The position numbers and the translations under genes are program-made. A DNA stretch of 64,000 bases, from contig JAUXVN010000004.1 in NCBI GenBank assembly GCA_030684555.1, forward strand, positions 40,322-104,321, given 5' to 3'. The DNA is from Ignavibacteria bacterium (GTDB lineage: Bacteria; Bacteroidota; Ignavibacteria; Ignavibacteriales; Ignavibacteriaceae). The notes under the pieces were generated by a model. That model worked only from the letters and a program-made list of their open reading frames with translations. It was not told where the DNA came from and did no database searches. Below, one piece after another: positions 56,152 through 64,000 of this stretch; position 1 is the first letter of the stretch, and every line of letters begins with the position of its first letter.

Positions 56152-56192
56152 CAGTTTATGAATTGTTTATTTGAAATTGATTGGATTTACAA

Positions 56193-56966
56193 ATGGAAAT
56201 AGTTCTGATAACAATTGTTGCTTTTATTGCTGCCGGATTGACACTGTTTTCCGGTTTTGGTTTGGGGACAATTTTGCTCCCGGCATTCGTTATATTTTTT
56301 CCGGTTGATATTGCTATTGCAATAACTGCAATTGTACATTTTCTAAATAATATTTTTAAACTTCAGATTTACAGAAAGAGCATTGACAAAAAAATTATTA
56401 TAGCATTTGGAATCCCTGCAATTATTGCTTCCTATTTTGGTGCAATGCTTCTTATAAATTTATCCGTGCTTGAACCACTTTTCGTTTACTATATCGGCGA
56501 AAACTCATTTGAGATTTTACCGATTAAGGTAGTTATAGGTTTCTTACTCAATATTTTTGCTGTGATAGAAATTATTCCGAAGTTAAATTCATTATCATTT
56601 GATAAAAAATATCTTCCTCTTGGCGGAATTTTAAGTGGATTTTTTGGCGGACTCTCAGGACATCAAGGTGCTTTGAGATCCGCTTTTTTATTACGAGTTG
56701 GTTTAAGTAAAGAAAGTTTTATCGGGACTGGTGTAGCGGTTGCTTGTCTGATAGACATCATAAGATTGTATGAGTATGGAACAGCTTCATTATCAACAGC
56801 GATACAAAATAATTATTACATGATATTATTTGCAGTAATAGCTGCATTTTCGGGATCATATATTGGTGTACGGCTTGTTAAAAAAGTTACAATTAAATCA
56901 TTTCAGTTGAGTGTATCGATTATGCTTTTTGTAATTGCAGATTTAATGATACTTGGAATTATTTGA
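56193..56966 (+). CDS. TauE/SafE family sulfite/sulfonate exporter-like protein
   Basis: 257 aa from the ATG at 56193 (a TTG 12 nt upstream is possible). Seven to eight hydrophobic helices in two TauE-type repeats: FIAAGLTLFSGFGLGTILLP in the first, GGILSGFFGGLSGHQGALRS in the second, where the paired glycine-rich motifs are the family mark. Members move sulfite, sulfoacetate or other small anions across the inner membrane. It probably shares a transcript with the heme barrel gene, hinting at a role in sulfur compound turnover; this is inference. Confidence 0.88.
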   Translation: MEIVLITIVAFIAAGLTLFSGFGLGTILLPAFVIFFPVDIAIAITAIVHFLNNIFKLQIYRKSIDKKIIIAFGIPAIIASYFGAMLLINLSVLEPLFVYYIGENSFEILPIKVVIGFLLNIFAVIEIIPKLNSLSFDKKYLPLGGILSGFFGGLSGHQGALRSAFLLRVGLSKESFIGTGVAVACLIDIIRLYEYGTASLSTAIQNNYYMILFAVIAAFSGSYIGVRLVKKVTIKSFQLSVSIMLFVIADLMILGII

Positions 56967-56981
56967 TTTCAAAATACTTAA

Positions 56982-59900
56982 TCAATTTAAATGTGGAAGT
57001 TTGCGCATAGATTTTTCGACAGCATCTTTAAAAGATGATAAATTGACAGGTTTATGGAAAACATATTCAATACCGGCATCGGAATAAGCTAACTCTTCAC
57101 TTTTACCGAGATCTGAACTTAATACTATAACCGGCGGTTTGCCTTTAATGTCTGAATTTTTTAATTCATTAATAAACTGAAGCCCTGTCATTTTAGGCAT
57201 AGCATGATCAGTAATAACCAATGCAGGAGCGGCGGTTCTAACTTTTGCAAGTGCCTCCTCACCATTAACAGCAGTAATTATATCATATTCCGTGGTTATA
57301 CTTCTTAATAATTTTGAGTAGAGAATTCTATCAGTATTGCTATCATCAACTAATAAAATACTTGCTGATGCTTTAGGTAATGTAAATTTAAATTCAGTTC
57401 CTTTCCCATGCTCGCTTTCAACCCAAATTATACCGCCATGTTTATCGACAATTTCTTTAACTAAGGACAATCCTAATCCGGTTCCCTTTTCTCCTGCAGT
57501 TCCTTCAGATGTAAATTTTGCATCCACATTAAAAATCTTGTGCAAATTCTCTTGAGCAATTCCAACACCATTATCTTTGATGGTTATCTGAATAAAACGA
57601 GCTGACTCTGACTGTATAGCTGATACCGAAATCAAACCGTTTTGGGGAGTGAATTTAAGTGAGTTAGAAATCAAATTGTTAAAAGCTTGCAAAACTAAAT
57701 TTTGATCGACGAATAAAAACAGCTCTGAATCTATTGTGTCAATTAAATTGATGTTCTTTTGCATTGCAAAACCCGAAAGAGAAGCAAATGATTTTTGAAC
57801 AATACTACGAATATCGGTTTTTTCAGGTTCGAATTTTATTCTGCCTGTTTGCAGTCTTGTCCAATCCATTAATGAATTTACAAGTGAGAGCATTGTTTTA
57901 CTTGAATCTTGAATGAATGTAATATACTGGCGTTTTTCTTCATTTGTAAGCTCATCATCTTGCAGTAAAAGATCTGTAAATCCCAATATAGAACTGAACG
58001 GAGTTCTTAAATCATGTGAGATGATTGAGATAAATCTGTCTTTAGTTTCATTCAACTTTTGAAGATTCTGTGTTGATTGCTTTAACTCCTCCTCTGCCTT
58101 TTTTTGAAGAGAAATATCACTTACTAATCCATATACTTTTGTAACTCTGCCCGATTTTTCTCTAACCACATTTATTTTATTCTGGACCCAAACTACACTT
58201 CCATGTTTATTGATAATCCGAAATTCAATTTCATCTGATTGTTTGTAGTAGTTTGCAAAAAGTTTTTTCAAGCGTTTTTTAACTATTGAGTAATCATCAG
58301 GATAAATTATTTTGAAAAAAAGCCGGCTGTCACTTAAGAAATCTGCCTGAGTAAAACCGGTAACTTTTTCAACAGAAGCTGTGTAAAACATAGTTCTAAG
58401 CTTACTGTCAACCCGTTCAGCAGTCCAGAAAAAATCATCAATGTTTTCAGTAATACTTCTGTAACGCAATTCCGATTCCTTAATTGCTTGCTGTACCCGT
58501 TTTCGCTCGGTAATATCGCGTGCAATAATCACAAAAAAAGTCTTTTCATTGAAAATAAAATAGGTTACAGAGACTTCAACATGAAAATGGCTTCCGTCAT
58601 TTCTTTTGCCGAGGAAATCGTAACGTCCGGGCACGTCGTTTCCTAAATTTCGGGCTTCGGAGTATTGTAAAATTCTATCTCTATCTTCTTCTGCAACAAT
58701 ATCTATAGAATCTAAGCCTTCCATTTTTGTTCCGTTATCATAACCGAATATTTGTGCAAATGAATTATTTGCGAGAATAAATTTTCCTTCCAACTCCATT
58801 GCAATACCATCATTTGACGCATCAAATATTGAACGCATCAATAGAAGTTCTTGCTCAGTATTTTTGCGAAGCGTTATATCTTTAAAGATACCATTGAAGA
58901 ATTTAATACTGTTATCAGCATCATAAACAGTAGAGAAGCTTGCACTAAGAAATAATTTCTCTCCTTGAGTCGTAAATACAGGTAATTCATAAGATAAAGT
59001 TTTTGACTCAACCAACTGACGAATATTAAATTTACGTTGTTCAAGAAACTCGGGGTCAAAAAAATCTGTAATTTTTACACGTCTTAAATCTGATGTCGAA
59101 ATTTTTAATGCTTCGAGAAAAGCGGGATTTGTATAAAGAAGTTTTCCGTTTGCATCGAAGTTACAAATAAGATCGGATGTATTTTGAACTATGTTTCTAA
59201 ATCGCTCTTCAGATAATCTAAGCTCCTGCTCAATTCTTTCGCTTTCTGTTATATCATCAATCAATACTACGAATGCTTCATCACCATTTTCAAACGCTAT
59301 TTTGGAAAAATAAAATTCGCCGGTTTTGCGTTCTTCTTTTTTTGTGAAAAAACTTAGTTTTCTTCTTACAGATTTTGAACGATTTAGACGAGAAAGAATT
59401 TCCGCAATTGCTTTTTCTTCGGTCACTTTGATTATTTGAGCAAACTCTTTTGAATATACCTGGCTCCTTGTATAACCAAATAGTTTATCGGCAGACTTAT
59501 TCCAGAACAAAATATTTCCACTTTTATCAATCGTAACAATTGCATCTGTTGTGGCTTCGGTAATTATTTGATATTGAGAAAGTTCGCTGATTACTCGCTC
59601 ATAATTATCCTTCTCTAATAATTGGGCAGAAATATTTTTTAAGTATACAGAAACAAAAACTACTTTATTCTTCTCTGAAAGTATTGGTAAAAAAGAGACT
59701 TCATAACTTTGTGGTTCGTCTCGATGTTGATGTAGACTGATTATTACAGTAGTTTCTTTTTTTGAACGAATTGTGCTTTGGTATGATTTGGATATTGTTT
59801 GAATATTAGAATCTGAAAATAAATCAGAAAATATTATTTCTTTTTTCCCTGTTCGTGAAGGAAGGATAATATTCTTTGATTTGCCTGTCGAATAGATAAT

Positions 59901-60392
59901 GTTTTCATTTAGATCGATCAAAAGAACAAGATCAAATGCCTGATATAAAATAACTTCTAAATATTCTTTTATTTCTGTTGAAGAAGTTTCTCCGGAAACT
60001 TTATTTATGTGAACATCTTCAATAATAATAAGTCCGCCATCAAATATATCTTCCGTATACAAAGCTGAGCCTTTAAGAATCACAGAAATAAAACCACCAT
60101 CTATGGTTTTTCGACTTTTTATTTCGTATTCAAAAGTTTCGCCATCTTTTAATCCTTCTATGTGTTCTGATAAAAAGAAATTCTCGATAATGTTGTTTGT
60201 CAACAAATTAATTCCGATTAAGGAATCATTTTCATTGGAAGTTACTATCCCAAATTTAATTGCATTGTTGTTTGAATATGTTATAAGACCATCTTTATCA
60301 AACGCTAATATTCCGATCGGAAGAAGATTGAGCACTTCGATTTTTTTTTCGGAAGTCCAGATTGATGAACCTATATCTTGGTCTGAAGTCAT
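56982..60392 (-). CDS. Cytosolic hybrid histidine kinase with multiple PAS domains and receiver
   Basis: 1136 aa, no membrane helix. Five or six PAS/PAC units occupy about 1-770 (among them EATTDAIVTIDKSGNILFWN, NIVQNTSDLICNFDANGKLL, MRSIFDASNDGIAMELEGKF, RYRSITENIDDFFWTAERVD). The kinase core follows: H box DRFISIISHDLRTPFSSILG, N box QAFNNLISNSLKFTPQNG, G1 DNGVGIAQENL, G2 GTGLGLSLVKEIVDKHGG. A C-terminal receiver (SILLVDDSNTDRILYSKLLR, Asp in LVITDHAMPKMTG, Lys in FHKPVNL) ends the protein. It probably integrates several cytoplasmic signals and passes phosphate to an unlinked partner. Confidence 0.92.
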   Translation of the reverse strand: MTSDQDIGSSIWTSEKKIEVLNLLPIGILAFDKDGLITYSNNNAIKFGIVTSNENDSLIGINLLTNNIIENFFLSEHIEGLKDGETFEYEIKSRKTIDGGFISVILKGSALYTEDIFDGGLIIIEDVHINKVSGETSSTEIKEYLEVILYQAFDLVLLIDLNENIIYSTGKSKNIILPSRTGKKEIIFSDLFSDSNIQTISKSYQSTIRSKKETTVIISLHQHRDEPQSYEVSFLPILSEKNKVVFVSVYLKNISAQLLEKDNYERVISELSQYQIITEATTDAIVTIDKSGNILFWNKSADKLFGYTRSQVYSKEFAQIIKVTEEKAIAEILSRLNRSKSVRRKLSFFTKKEERKTGEFYFSKIAFENGDEAFVVLIDDITESERIEQELRLSEERFRNIVQNTSDLICNFDANGKLLYTNPAFLEALKISTSDLRRVKITDFFDPEFLEQRKFNIRQLVESKTLSYELPVFTTQGEKLFLSASFSTVYDADNSIKFFNGIFKDITLRKNTEQELLLMRSIFDASNDGIAMELEGKFILANNSFAQIFGYDNGTKMEGLDSIDIVAEEDRDRILQYSEARNLGNDVPGRYDFLGKRNDGSHFHVEVSVTYFIFNEKTFFVIIARDITERKRVQQAIKESELRYRSITENIDDFFWTAERVDSKLRTMFYTASVEKVTGFTQADFLSDSRLFFKIIYPDDYSIVKKRLKKLFANYYKQSDEIEFRIINKHGSVVWVQNKINVVREKSGRVTKVYGLVSDISLQKKAEEELKQSTQNLQKLNETKDRFISIISHDLRTPFSSILGFTDLLLQDDELTNEEKRQYITFIQDSSKTMLSLVNSLMDWTRLQTGRIKFEPEKTDIRSIVQKSFASLSGFAMQKNINLIDTIDSELFLFVDQNLVLQAFNNLISNSLKFTPQNGLISVSAIQSESARFIQITIKDNGVGIAQENLHKIFNVDAKFTSEGTAGEKGTGLGLSLVKEIVDKHGGIIWVESEHGKGTEFKFTLPKASASILLVDDSNTDRILYSKLLRSITTEYDIITAVNGEEALAKVRTAAPALVITDHAMPKMTGLQFINELKNSDIKGKPPVIVLSSDLGKSEELAYSDAGIEYVFHKPVNLSSFKDAVEKSMRKLPHLN

Positions 60393-60567
60393 AAAATGAT
60401 TTTTGCTGATTTAGTTAAACAATTATACGGTATATGAGTGAAATAATCAATTTGAGAAGTAAGAAGCAATCCTTGTTTTAATTTCGATAAATCAGCATAT
60501 TTTCAAAAGTAATTATTTTATTAAATTAATTGAATCGCCCACTTAACTATTATTCTTAAAGGAATTT

Positions 60568-61911
60568 ATGGCAGTTAAAAAAAATCCCAAAACTTTTATA
60601 CTTGATACGAATGTAATTTTACATGACGCAACGTGCATTCGTCAATTTGAAGAAAATGATATTGTAATCCCACTTGCTGTAATTGAAGAGATTGATCATT
60701 TTAAAAGGGGAAGTAATGTCATTAATCTTAATGCACGCGAGTTTACCAGAACACTTGATTCAATTACCGGTAAAGCATTGTTTAACGGTGGAATTTCGCT
60801 TGGCAAAGGGAAAGGGAAAGTCAGAGTAGTTATTACCAAAGGATTAAGTAATGCCATAAGAGATGCATTTAGGGAAGATACTCCCGATCATAGAATATTA
60901 AGTGCAGCTTATGAAATTCACGCAAAATCAAAAAATAAAAATTCCGTTATCCTTGTTACTAAAGATGTGAATCTGAGGATGAAAGCTAAAGCGCTTGGAA
61001 TTCCTGCCGAAGATTACACTACTGATCGTGTAACAAGCATCGAAGAGCTTTATAGCGGTAAGGAAGTAGTTGAAAATTTCGATGATAAGTTGTTGTCACA
61101 ATTTTATCAAGTTCCGTTTGAAATACCTGCCGATGAAATGTTCAAGAAATTAAAAAGTGAAATAGTTCCCAACAAATATTATATACTTCGTAATCAAAAT
61201 CGTTCTGTACTTGCTAACTATGATTCGGTTAATCATATTTTTAAGAAGATCGATAAATCGTTAGTCTATGGAATAAAGCCACGCAACGCTGAACAAACAT
61301 TTGCAGTTGATGCACTTTGTAACCCTGCGATTCCATTAGTATCAATGACGGGTAAAGCCGGAACCGGAAAAACTTTACTTGCCCTTGCTTGCGCTTTACA
61401 TGTGCGAAAGTTATATCGACAAATATTTATTGCACGTCCGATTGTTCCACTTAGTAATAAAGATATAGGTTTTCTTCCGGGAGATGTAGAAAGCAAACTT
61501 GCCCCTTACATGCAGCCTTTGTGGGATAATCTAAAAGTTATTCAAGACCAGTTCCCTGAAACCGATAAACAGCATCTTCAAATAACCCAATTAATAAAAG
61601 ACGAAAAACTTATTGTTGAACCTCTTAGTTATATCAGAGGAAGAAGTTTGCAGCGGATTTTCTTCATAGTTGATGAAGCACAAAATTTAACACCACATGA
61701 AATCAAGACCATAATTACGCGTGTCGGTGAAGGGGCTAAAATTGTTTTTACCGGAGATGTTTTTCAGATTGATCACCCATACCTCGATGGTGAATCAAAC
61801 GGATTATCATATTTAATCGATCATTTTAAGGGACAAAATCTCTATTCACATATTAATCTTGAAAAAGGAGAAAGATCGGAACTTGCTGAATTAGCAAGTA
61901 ATTTGCTATAG
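60568..61911 (+). CDS. PhoH family ATPase with N-terminal PIN domain (PhoH2-like)
   Basis: 447 aa. The N-terminal PIN domain (about 1-140: TFILDTNVILHDATCIRQFE, AVIEEIDHFKRG, VILVTKDVNLRMKAKALGI) has the acidic residues of an RNase active site. The C-terminal PhoH ATPase (about 240-447) has Walker A GKAGTGKT, Walker B-like FIVDEAQNLTPHEIKTIITR and VFTGDVFQIDHPYLD. PhoH2-type PIN-PhoH proteins unwind and cut RNA. AAAGGAA precedes the ATG; it stands alone. Confidence 0.93.
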   Translation: MAVKKNPKTFILDTNVILHDATCIRQFEENDIVIPLAVIEEIDHFKRGSNVINLNAREFTRTLDSITGKALFNGGISLGKGKGKVRVVITKGLSNAIRDAFREDTPDHRILSAAYEIHAKSKNKNSVILVTKDVNLRMKAKALGIPAEDYTTDRVTSIEELYSGKEVVENFDDKLLSQFYQVPFEIPADEMFKKLKSEIVPNKYYILRNQNRSVLANYDSVNHIFKKIDKSLVYGIKPRNAEQTFAVDALCNPAIPLVSMTGKAGTGKTLLALACALHVRKLYRQIFIARPIVPLSNKDIGFLPGDVESKLAPYMQPLWDNLKVIQDQFPETDKQHLQITQLIKDEKLIVEPLSYIRGRSLQRIFFIVDEAQNLTPHEIKTIITRVGEGAKIVFTGDVFQIDHPYLDGESNGLSYLIDHFKGQNLYSHINLEKGERSELAELASNLL

Positions 61912-62065
61912 TTGTAAAATGATGTTTCCTCAATGAAAAAAGGATGCACATTTGATGGAAGGGTAAATTGAAGAACTGGACTCTTGTACAAATATTGACT
62001 TTACTCTTTCTAAACTTCCCTATGGAGAGGAATTTTAATCTTAAACGTTATAGTGGAATAATTGC

Positions 62066-62079
62066 AGTAAATATTTACT
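62066..62079. promoter_or_regulatory. Palindrome upstream of the toxin-antitoxin pair, candidate operator
   Basis: AGTAAATATTTACT is a perfect 14-bp palindrome about 50 nt before the toxin ATG, nested inside imperfect outer arms AGTGGA (62052-62057) and TCCACT (62084-62089). A related stretch, CAAATATTGACTTTACTC, occurs ~80 nt upstream (from 61989), in the same orientation as AAATATTTACTTTACTC here. The helix-turn-helix antitoxin downstream would be the expected binder. Confidence 0.5.
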
Positions 62080-62128
62080 TTACTCCACTTTATCATTGCA
62101 TATTTCGATAATAAACCATAGATTTGAT

Positions 62129-62482
62129 ATGTCAAAATGCACAAAAGAAGAAGTTGAAATCTTTCTAAATGATTTTCATGCAAAACTCACTGTTTTTAAT
62201 GTTTTTTTTATTAGTAGAAAAAAGAACGCTGAAGCGCTCAGCAAGCTTGAAATTGACTCACTTCAACGTCTCGAATATATTAAATCAATTAAGCCCGAAA
62301 ATTATTTCAACGGTCCTAATGATGACGCCTACGACCCACAAAGTCCTCCCAATTGGGAATTTGGTATGAATATCAAGAGACATGAAGTTTACATTAAAAT
62401 TAATCTTGGCAAAACAAATAAAAGTGTAATGTGCATCTCTTTTCATATTGCTGAAAAAGAAATCAACTATCCATTTCATTAG
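62129..62482 (+). CDS. MqsR-like toxin (RelE-fold mRNA interferase family), candidate
   Basis: 117 aa from the ATG at 62129; an in-frame TTG at 62096 would add 11 residues. The stretch KNAEALSKLEIDSLQRLEYI, NYFNGPNDDAYDPQSPPNWE, then HEVYIKINLGKTNKSVMCIS-FH lines up by eye with the MqsR pattern (N.ad.lgl....m..vi..L...dFyks......p..W.Dvy......g.vYiKi....d.lvvSFk). MqsR of E. coli cuts mRNA at GCU. Toxin before antitoxin is also the mqsRA order, and the antitoxin gene follows after 12 nt. Family membership is an inference from motif order. Confidence 0.65.
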   Translation: MSKCTKEEVEIFLNDFHAKLTVFNVFFISRKKNAEALSKLEIDSLQRLEYIKSIKPENYFNGPNDDAYDPQSPPNWEFGMNIKRHEVYIKINLGKTNKSVMCISFHIAEKEINYPFH

Positions 62483-62494
62483 AAAGAGTTTTAT

Positions 62495-63502
62495 ATGAAC
62501 TATGAATTAGAATGTCCAATGTGTGACGGCACTGCTTTATTGCAAATTGAACCCGGTGTTAATACTTTCAGAAAAGAAGAATTTAAAATTCTTTCTCATT
62601 TTTATAAGTGCTCTAAATGTGAAGAAGAATTCACCACAACGGAAATCGACCAGATAAATGTTTTCCAGGTGTATAACCAATACCGGCAATTACATAATAT
62701 TCCTTCTGCATCTCAAATAAAATTAACCCGCGAACGCTACAAACTTTCTGCTGCAAAAATGTCTTTGATTCTTGGGATAGGGCAGAACCAATATAGTTTA
62801 TATGAAACCGGTGAAATCCCCAACGAAAGTAATTCGCAGTTGATTTCTCTAGTCACTGATCCGAACGTTTTTAAAGCACAGTTGATCAAAAGAAAGTCTC
62901 TCCTTCAGCCTAAAGAATACAATAAGATTCATGATAACATAGAAAAGGTTGTCATCTCTAAGGACGAAGCACAATTTAATCTTGAAAATATTTTCTTTAA
63001 TCCCTTTTCAACTCCAAGCGAATTCAATGGCTTCCAATCAACCTCTTTTGAAAAATTTGCCAACATGGTTATTTATTTTCTGCAAAACGCTTTTCTTGTT
63101 ACACGCTTAAATAAATTTCTTTTCTATGCTGATTTCCTTAACTACAAACACTCTGGTTTTTCTATTTCCGGTTATAACTATGCAGCAATACCATTAGGAC
63201 CTGTTCCTCAAGATTATAAAACCGTTTACGACCTCCTTGAAGAACACAATTTTATTTCTACAGTTGGCTACGAAACCGAATATGATACCACCGAAAAATT
63301 TGTTCAAACAAAAGATTTCGATAGTTCTCTTTTTACTCAATTAGAATTGGAATCTTTGGAACTTGTCAAACAAAAATTATCTCCTCTTAAAACAAAAACG
63401 ATCATTGATATGAGCCACGAAGAACCCGGCTGGCTTGCAAACAAAGACAAAAAAGAGTTAATTAGTTATCAGAAATATGCTTTTTATCTTAAACATTTTT
63501 GA
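62495..63502 (+). CDS. MqsA-type zinc-finger/HTH antitoxin fused to a Panacea (SocA-like, DUF4065) domain
   Basis: 335 aa. The N-terminus carries two zinc-ligand pairs (CPMC at 8-11, CSKC near 40-43) as in YgiT/MqsA. A helix-turn-helix follows (about 75-125: IKLTRERYKLSAAKMSLILG, GQNQYSLYETGEIPNESNSQ). The C-terminal half (about 185-310: FEKFANMVIYFLQNAFLVTR, NKFLFYADFLNYKHSGFSIS, GYNYAAIPLGPVPQDYKTVY) is a Panacea/SocA-like domain, known as a versatile toxin-neutralising domain. It should neutralise the product of the preceding gene and repress the operon. Confidence 0.85.
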   Translation: MNYELECPMCDGTALLQIEPGVNTFRKEEFKILSHFYKCSKCEEEFTTTEIDQINVFQVYNQYRQLHNIPSASQIKLTRERYKLSAAKMSLILGIGQNQYSLYETGEIPNESNSQLISLVTDPNVFKAQLIKRKSLLQPKEYNKIHDNIEKVVISKDEAQFNLENIFFNPFSTPSEFNGFQSTSFEKFANMVIYFLQNAFLVTRLNKFLFYADFLNYKHSGFSISGYNYAAIPLGPVPQDYKTVYDLLEEHNFISTVGYETEYDTTEKFVQTKDFDSSLFTQLELESLELVKQKLSPLKTKTIIDMSHEEPGWLANKDKKELISYQKYAFYLKHF

Positions 63503-63512
63503 TTAACTGAAT

Positions 63513-63767
63513 ATGCCTGAATTCAAATCCAACGAAAGAACTTTCCAGGGGGTACTCCTTACCGCCTTTAACAAAATAATTATTTATTTAGGATATTGTT
63601 TTTCACTTGTCTTTGCAGAGGTTGACGAAGTATTAAAGTTACAACCGAAGAATGTCATCGCTCTTGATAAATTTTTTGTCGGTAACGACCAACTTAAAAT
63701 TAATACAGTGTTACTGATGAAGGATGCAAATATTGAATTTAGGACGGGTAAGAATTGGGAAAATTAA
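63513..63767 (+). CDS. Small chimeric ORF, possible remnant of a restriction/methylase-type gene
   Basis: 84 aa. The first ~22 residues (MPEFKSNERTFQGVLLTAFN) resemble the N-terminus of N6 DNA methylase / restriction proteins, which open with a similar 'S.ERTFQG......N.ii' pattern. The rest (LKLQPKNVIALDKFFVGNDQ, LKINTVLLMKDANIEFRTGK) is of a different, unrecognised character. The join suggests two gene pieces fused by deletion. It starts 10 nt after the antitoxin stop and overlaps the start of the ApeA-like fragment by 13 bases. It may or may not be translated. Confidence 0.4.
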   Translation: MPEFKSNERTFQGVLLTAFNKIIIYLGYCFSLVFAEVDEVLKLQPKNVIALDKFFVGNDQLKINTVLLMKDANIEFRTGKNWEN

Positions 63768-63892
63768 CATTAAAAGGCAAATGGTGGTTACCGCAATACC
63801 CAGAAAGGCGAATATCTGGAGAACTAAATTACTCAAGAAATGGAGGTGTTGAGTTATCCCTAGTGTCTCGTCAAGCTTGTAATGTCGTATAA
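63755..63892 (+). pseudogene. N-terminus of an ApeA-like defence gene interrupted by an IS630-type element
   Basis: Reading from the TTG at 63755: LGKLTLKGKWWLPQYPERRI, then SGELNYSRNGGVELSL. This fits the first motif of the ApeA N-terminal domain 1 (K..G.WWLPe.pe.kisG.L.y....gi.LeL.Gs). Proteins with that domain and a C-terminal HEPN domain act in anti-phage defence. The frame continues only 10 residues past a TA dinucleotide at 63861-63862, into the left end of the transposable element, and stops at 63890-63892. No ATG is present, so the start is uncertain; the rest of the gene, if kept, lies beyond the element and the window. Confidence 0.6.
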
Positions 63893-64000
63893 TATTTAGT
63901 ATATTAACTCCGTCAAATAAAAACAATGATGGAGAAGAAATGAAAAAGTATAAGGTTACTCTAACCAAGCAAGAACGTGAAGAACTAATTGCAATAACTC
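63863..64000 (+). mobile_element. Left end of an IS630-family insertion sequence, cut by the window edge
   Basis: Homology to the interrupted gene ends at a TA dinucleotide (63861-63862), the target used by IS630/Tc1-type elements. The element begins GTGTCTCGTCAAGCTTGTAA and reaches a transposase start 77 bases later. Its other end is outside the window, so terminal inverted repeats cannot be checked. Confidence 0.65.
63940..64000 (+). CDS. IS630-family transposase, N-terminal fragment at window edge
   Basis: ATG at 63940 with GGAGAAG just upstream. Twenty residues are visible, MKKYKVTLTKQEREELIAIT, matching the usual opening of IS630 transposases (a short beta strand then a helix 'vtLt.eEr..L..i'), which continues into a helix-turn-helix and a DDE domain in complete members. 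Frame open to the edge. Confidence 0.7.
   Translation, partial: MKKYKVTLTKQEREELIAIT

Noticed and set aside
63711..63968. Minus-strand 85-aa frame across the ApeA fragment and IS630 end
   Set aside because: It spans a junction between unrelated sequences and opposes recognisable protein reading on the plus strand.

Overview
The window comes from a low-GC bacterium, most likely a flagellated member of the Ignavibacteria (Bacteroidota/Chlorobi group). The main reasons are two secreted proteins ending in a type IX secretion (Por/T9SS type A) sorting domain with the NYPNPFNPST signature, the AT-rich coding style, and the mix of flagellar genes, Na+-pumping methylmalonyl-CoA decarboxylase and polysaccharide-degradation genes. 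This placement is inferred from sequence character only; no rRNA gene is present.

Layout. (1) 1-12.8 kb: a glycan-use locus. A minus-strand operon runs lacI-type regulator, GH94 phosphorylase, GH2 hydrolase, secreted GH144/glucoamylase-like enzyme, then a sugar ABC binding lipoprotein cut by the window edge. A large secreted six-hairpin glycosidase-like protein is divergent from the regulator, and a CBM9-like T9SS protein lies further away. Two LacI-type operator palindromes (7882-7899 and 12744-12765) tie these units together. (2) 13-16.2 kb: an AEC transporter and an unrecognised membrane protein. (3) 16.4-31.3 kb: a flagellar filament region. It has a very large multi-domain glycosyltransferase, a GT2-TPR protein, four hairpin-rich repeats around a frameshifted IS200-like/RAYT transposase, flagellin with a near-consensus sigma-28 promoter and a structured leader, then fliS, fliD, a small FliT-position gene, flgM, and a kinase/NtrC-type regulator pair. 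(4) 31.3-38 kb: an AlkD-like protein, then an operon for methylmalonyl-CoA mutase large subunit, epimerase and Na+-translocating methylmalonyl-CoA decarboxylase (A, D, C, B). (5) 38-61.9 kb: mostly housekeeping, signalling and transport genes: two-component pair, GroES-like protein, hutH-like lyase, hflX, BaiN-like flavoprotein, a DUF438/DUF1858 pair, HAD phosphatase, 3-hydroxybutyryl-CoA dehydrogenase, ackA, SPFH protein, fused MFS/spermidine synthase, c-heme beta-barrel, TauE, large hybrid kinase, PhoH-PIN. (6) 62-64 kb: a decayed defence region with an MqsR-like toxin, an MqsA/Panacea-like antitoxin, a small chimeric ORF, the N-terminus of an ApeA-like gene, and an IS630-type element that interrupts it and runs off the window.

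How it works together. The first locus would degrade a beta-glucan outside the cell, import oligosaccharides and phosphorolyse them; beta-1,2-glucan is a testable guess. The flagellar region couples filament synthesis, its chaperones and sigma-28 control with probable glycosylation of the filament. The mmd/mut cluster converts succinyl-CoA to propionyl-CoA while pumping Na+, or runs in reverse. The most unusual parts are the repeat/RAYT region beside flagellin, the structured flagellin leader, the giant glycosyltransferase with an aminotransferase remnant in front of it, and the broken defence island at the right end.
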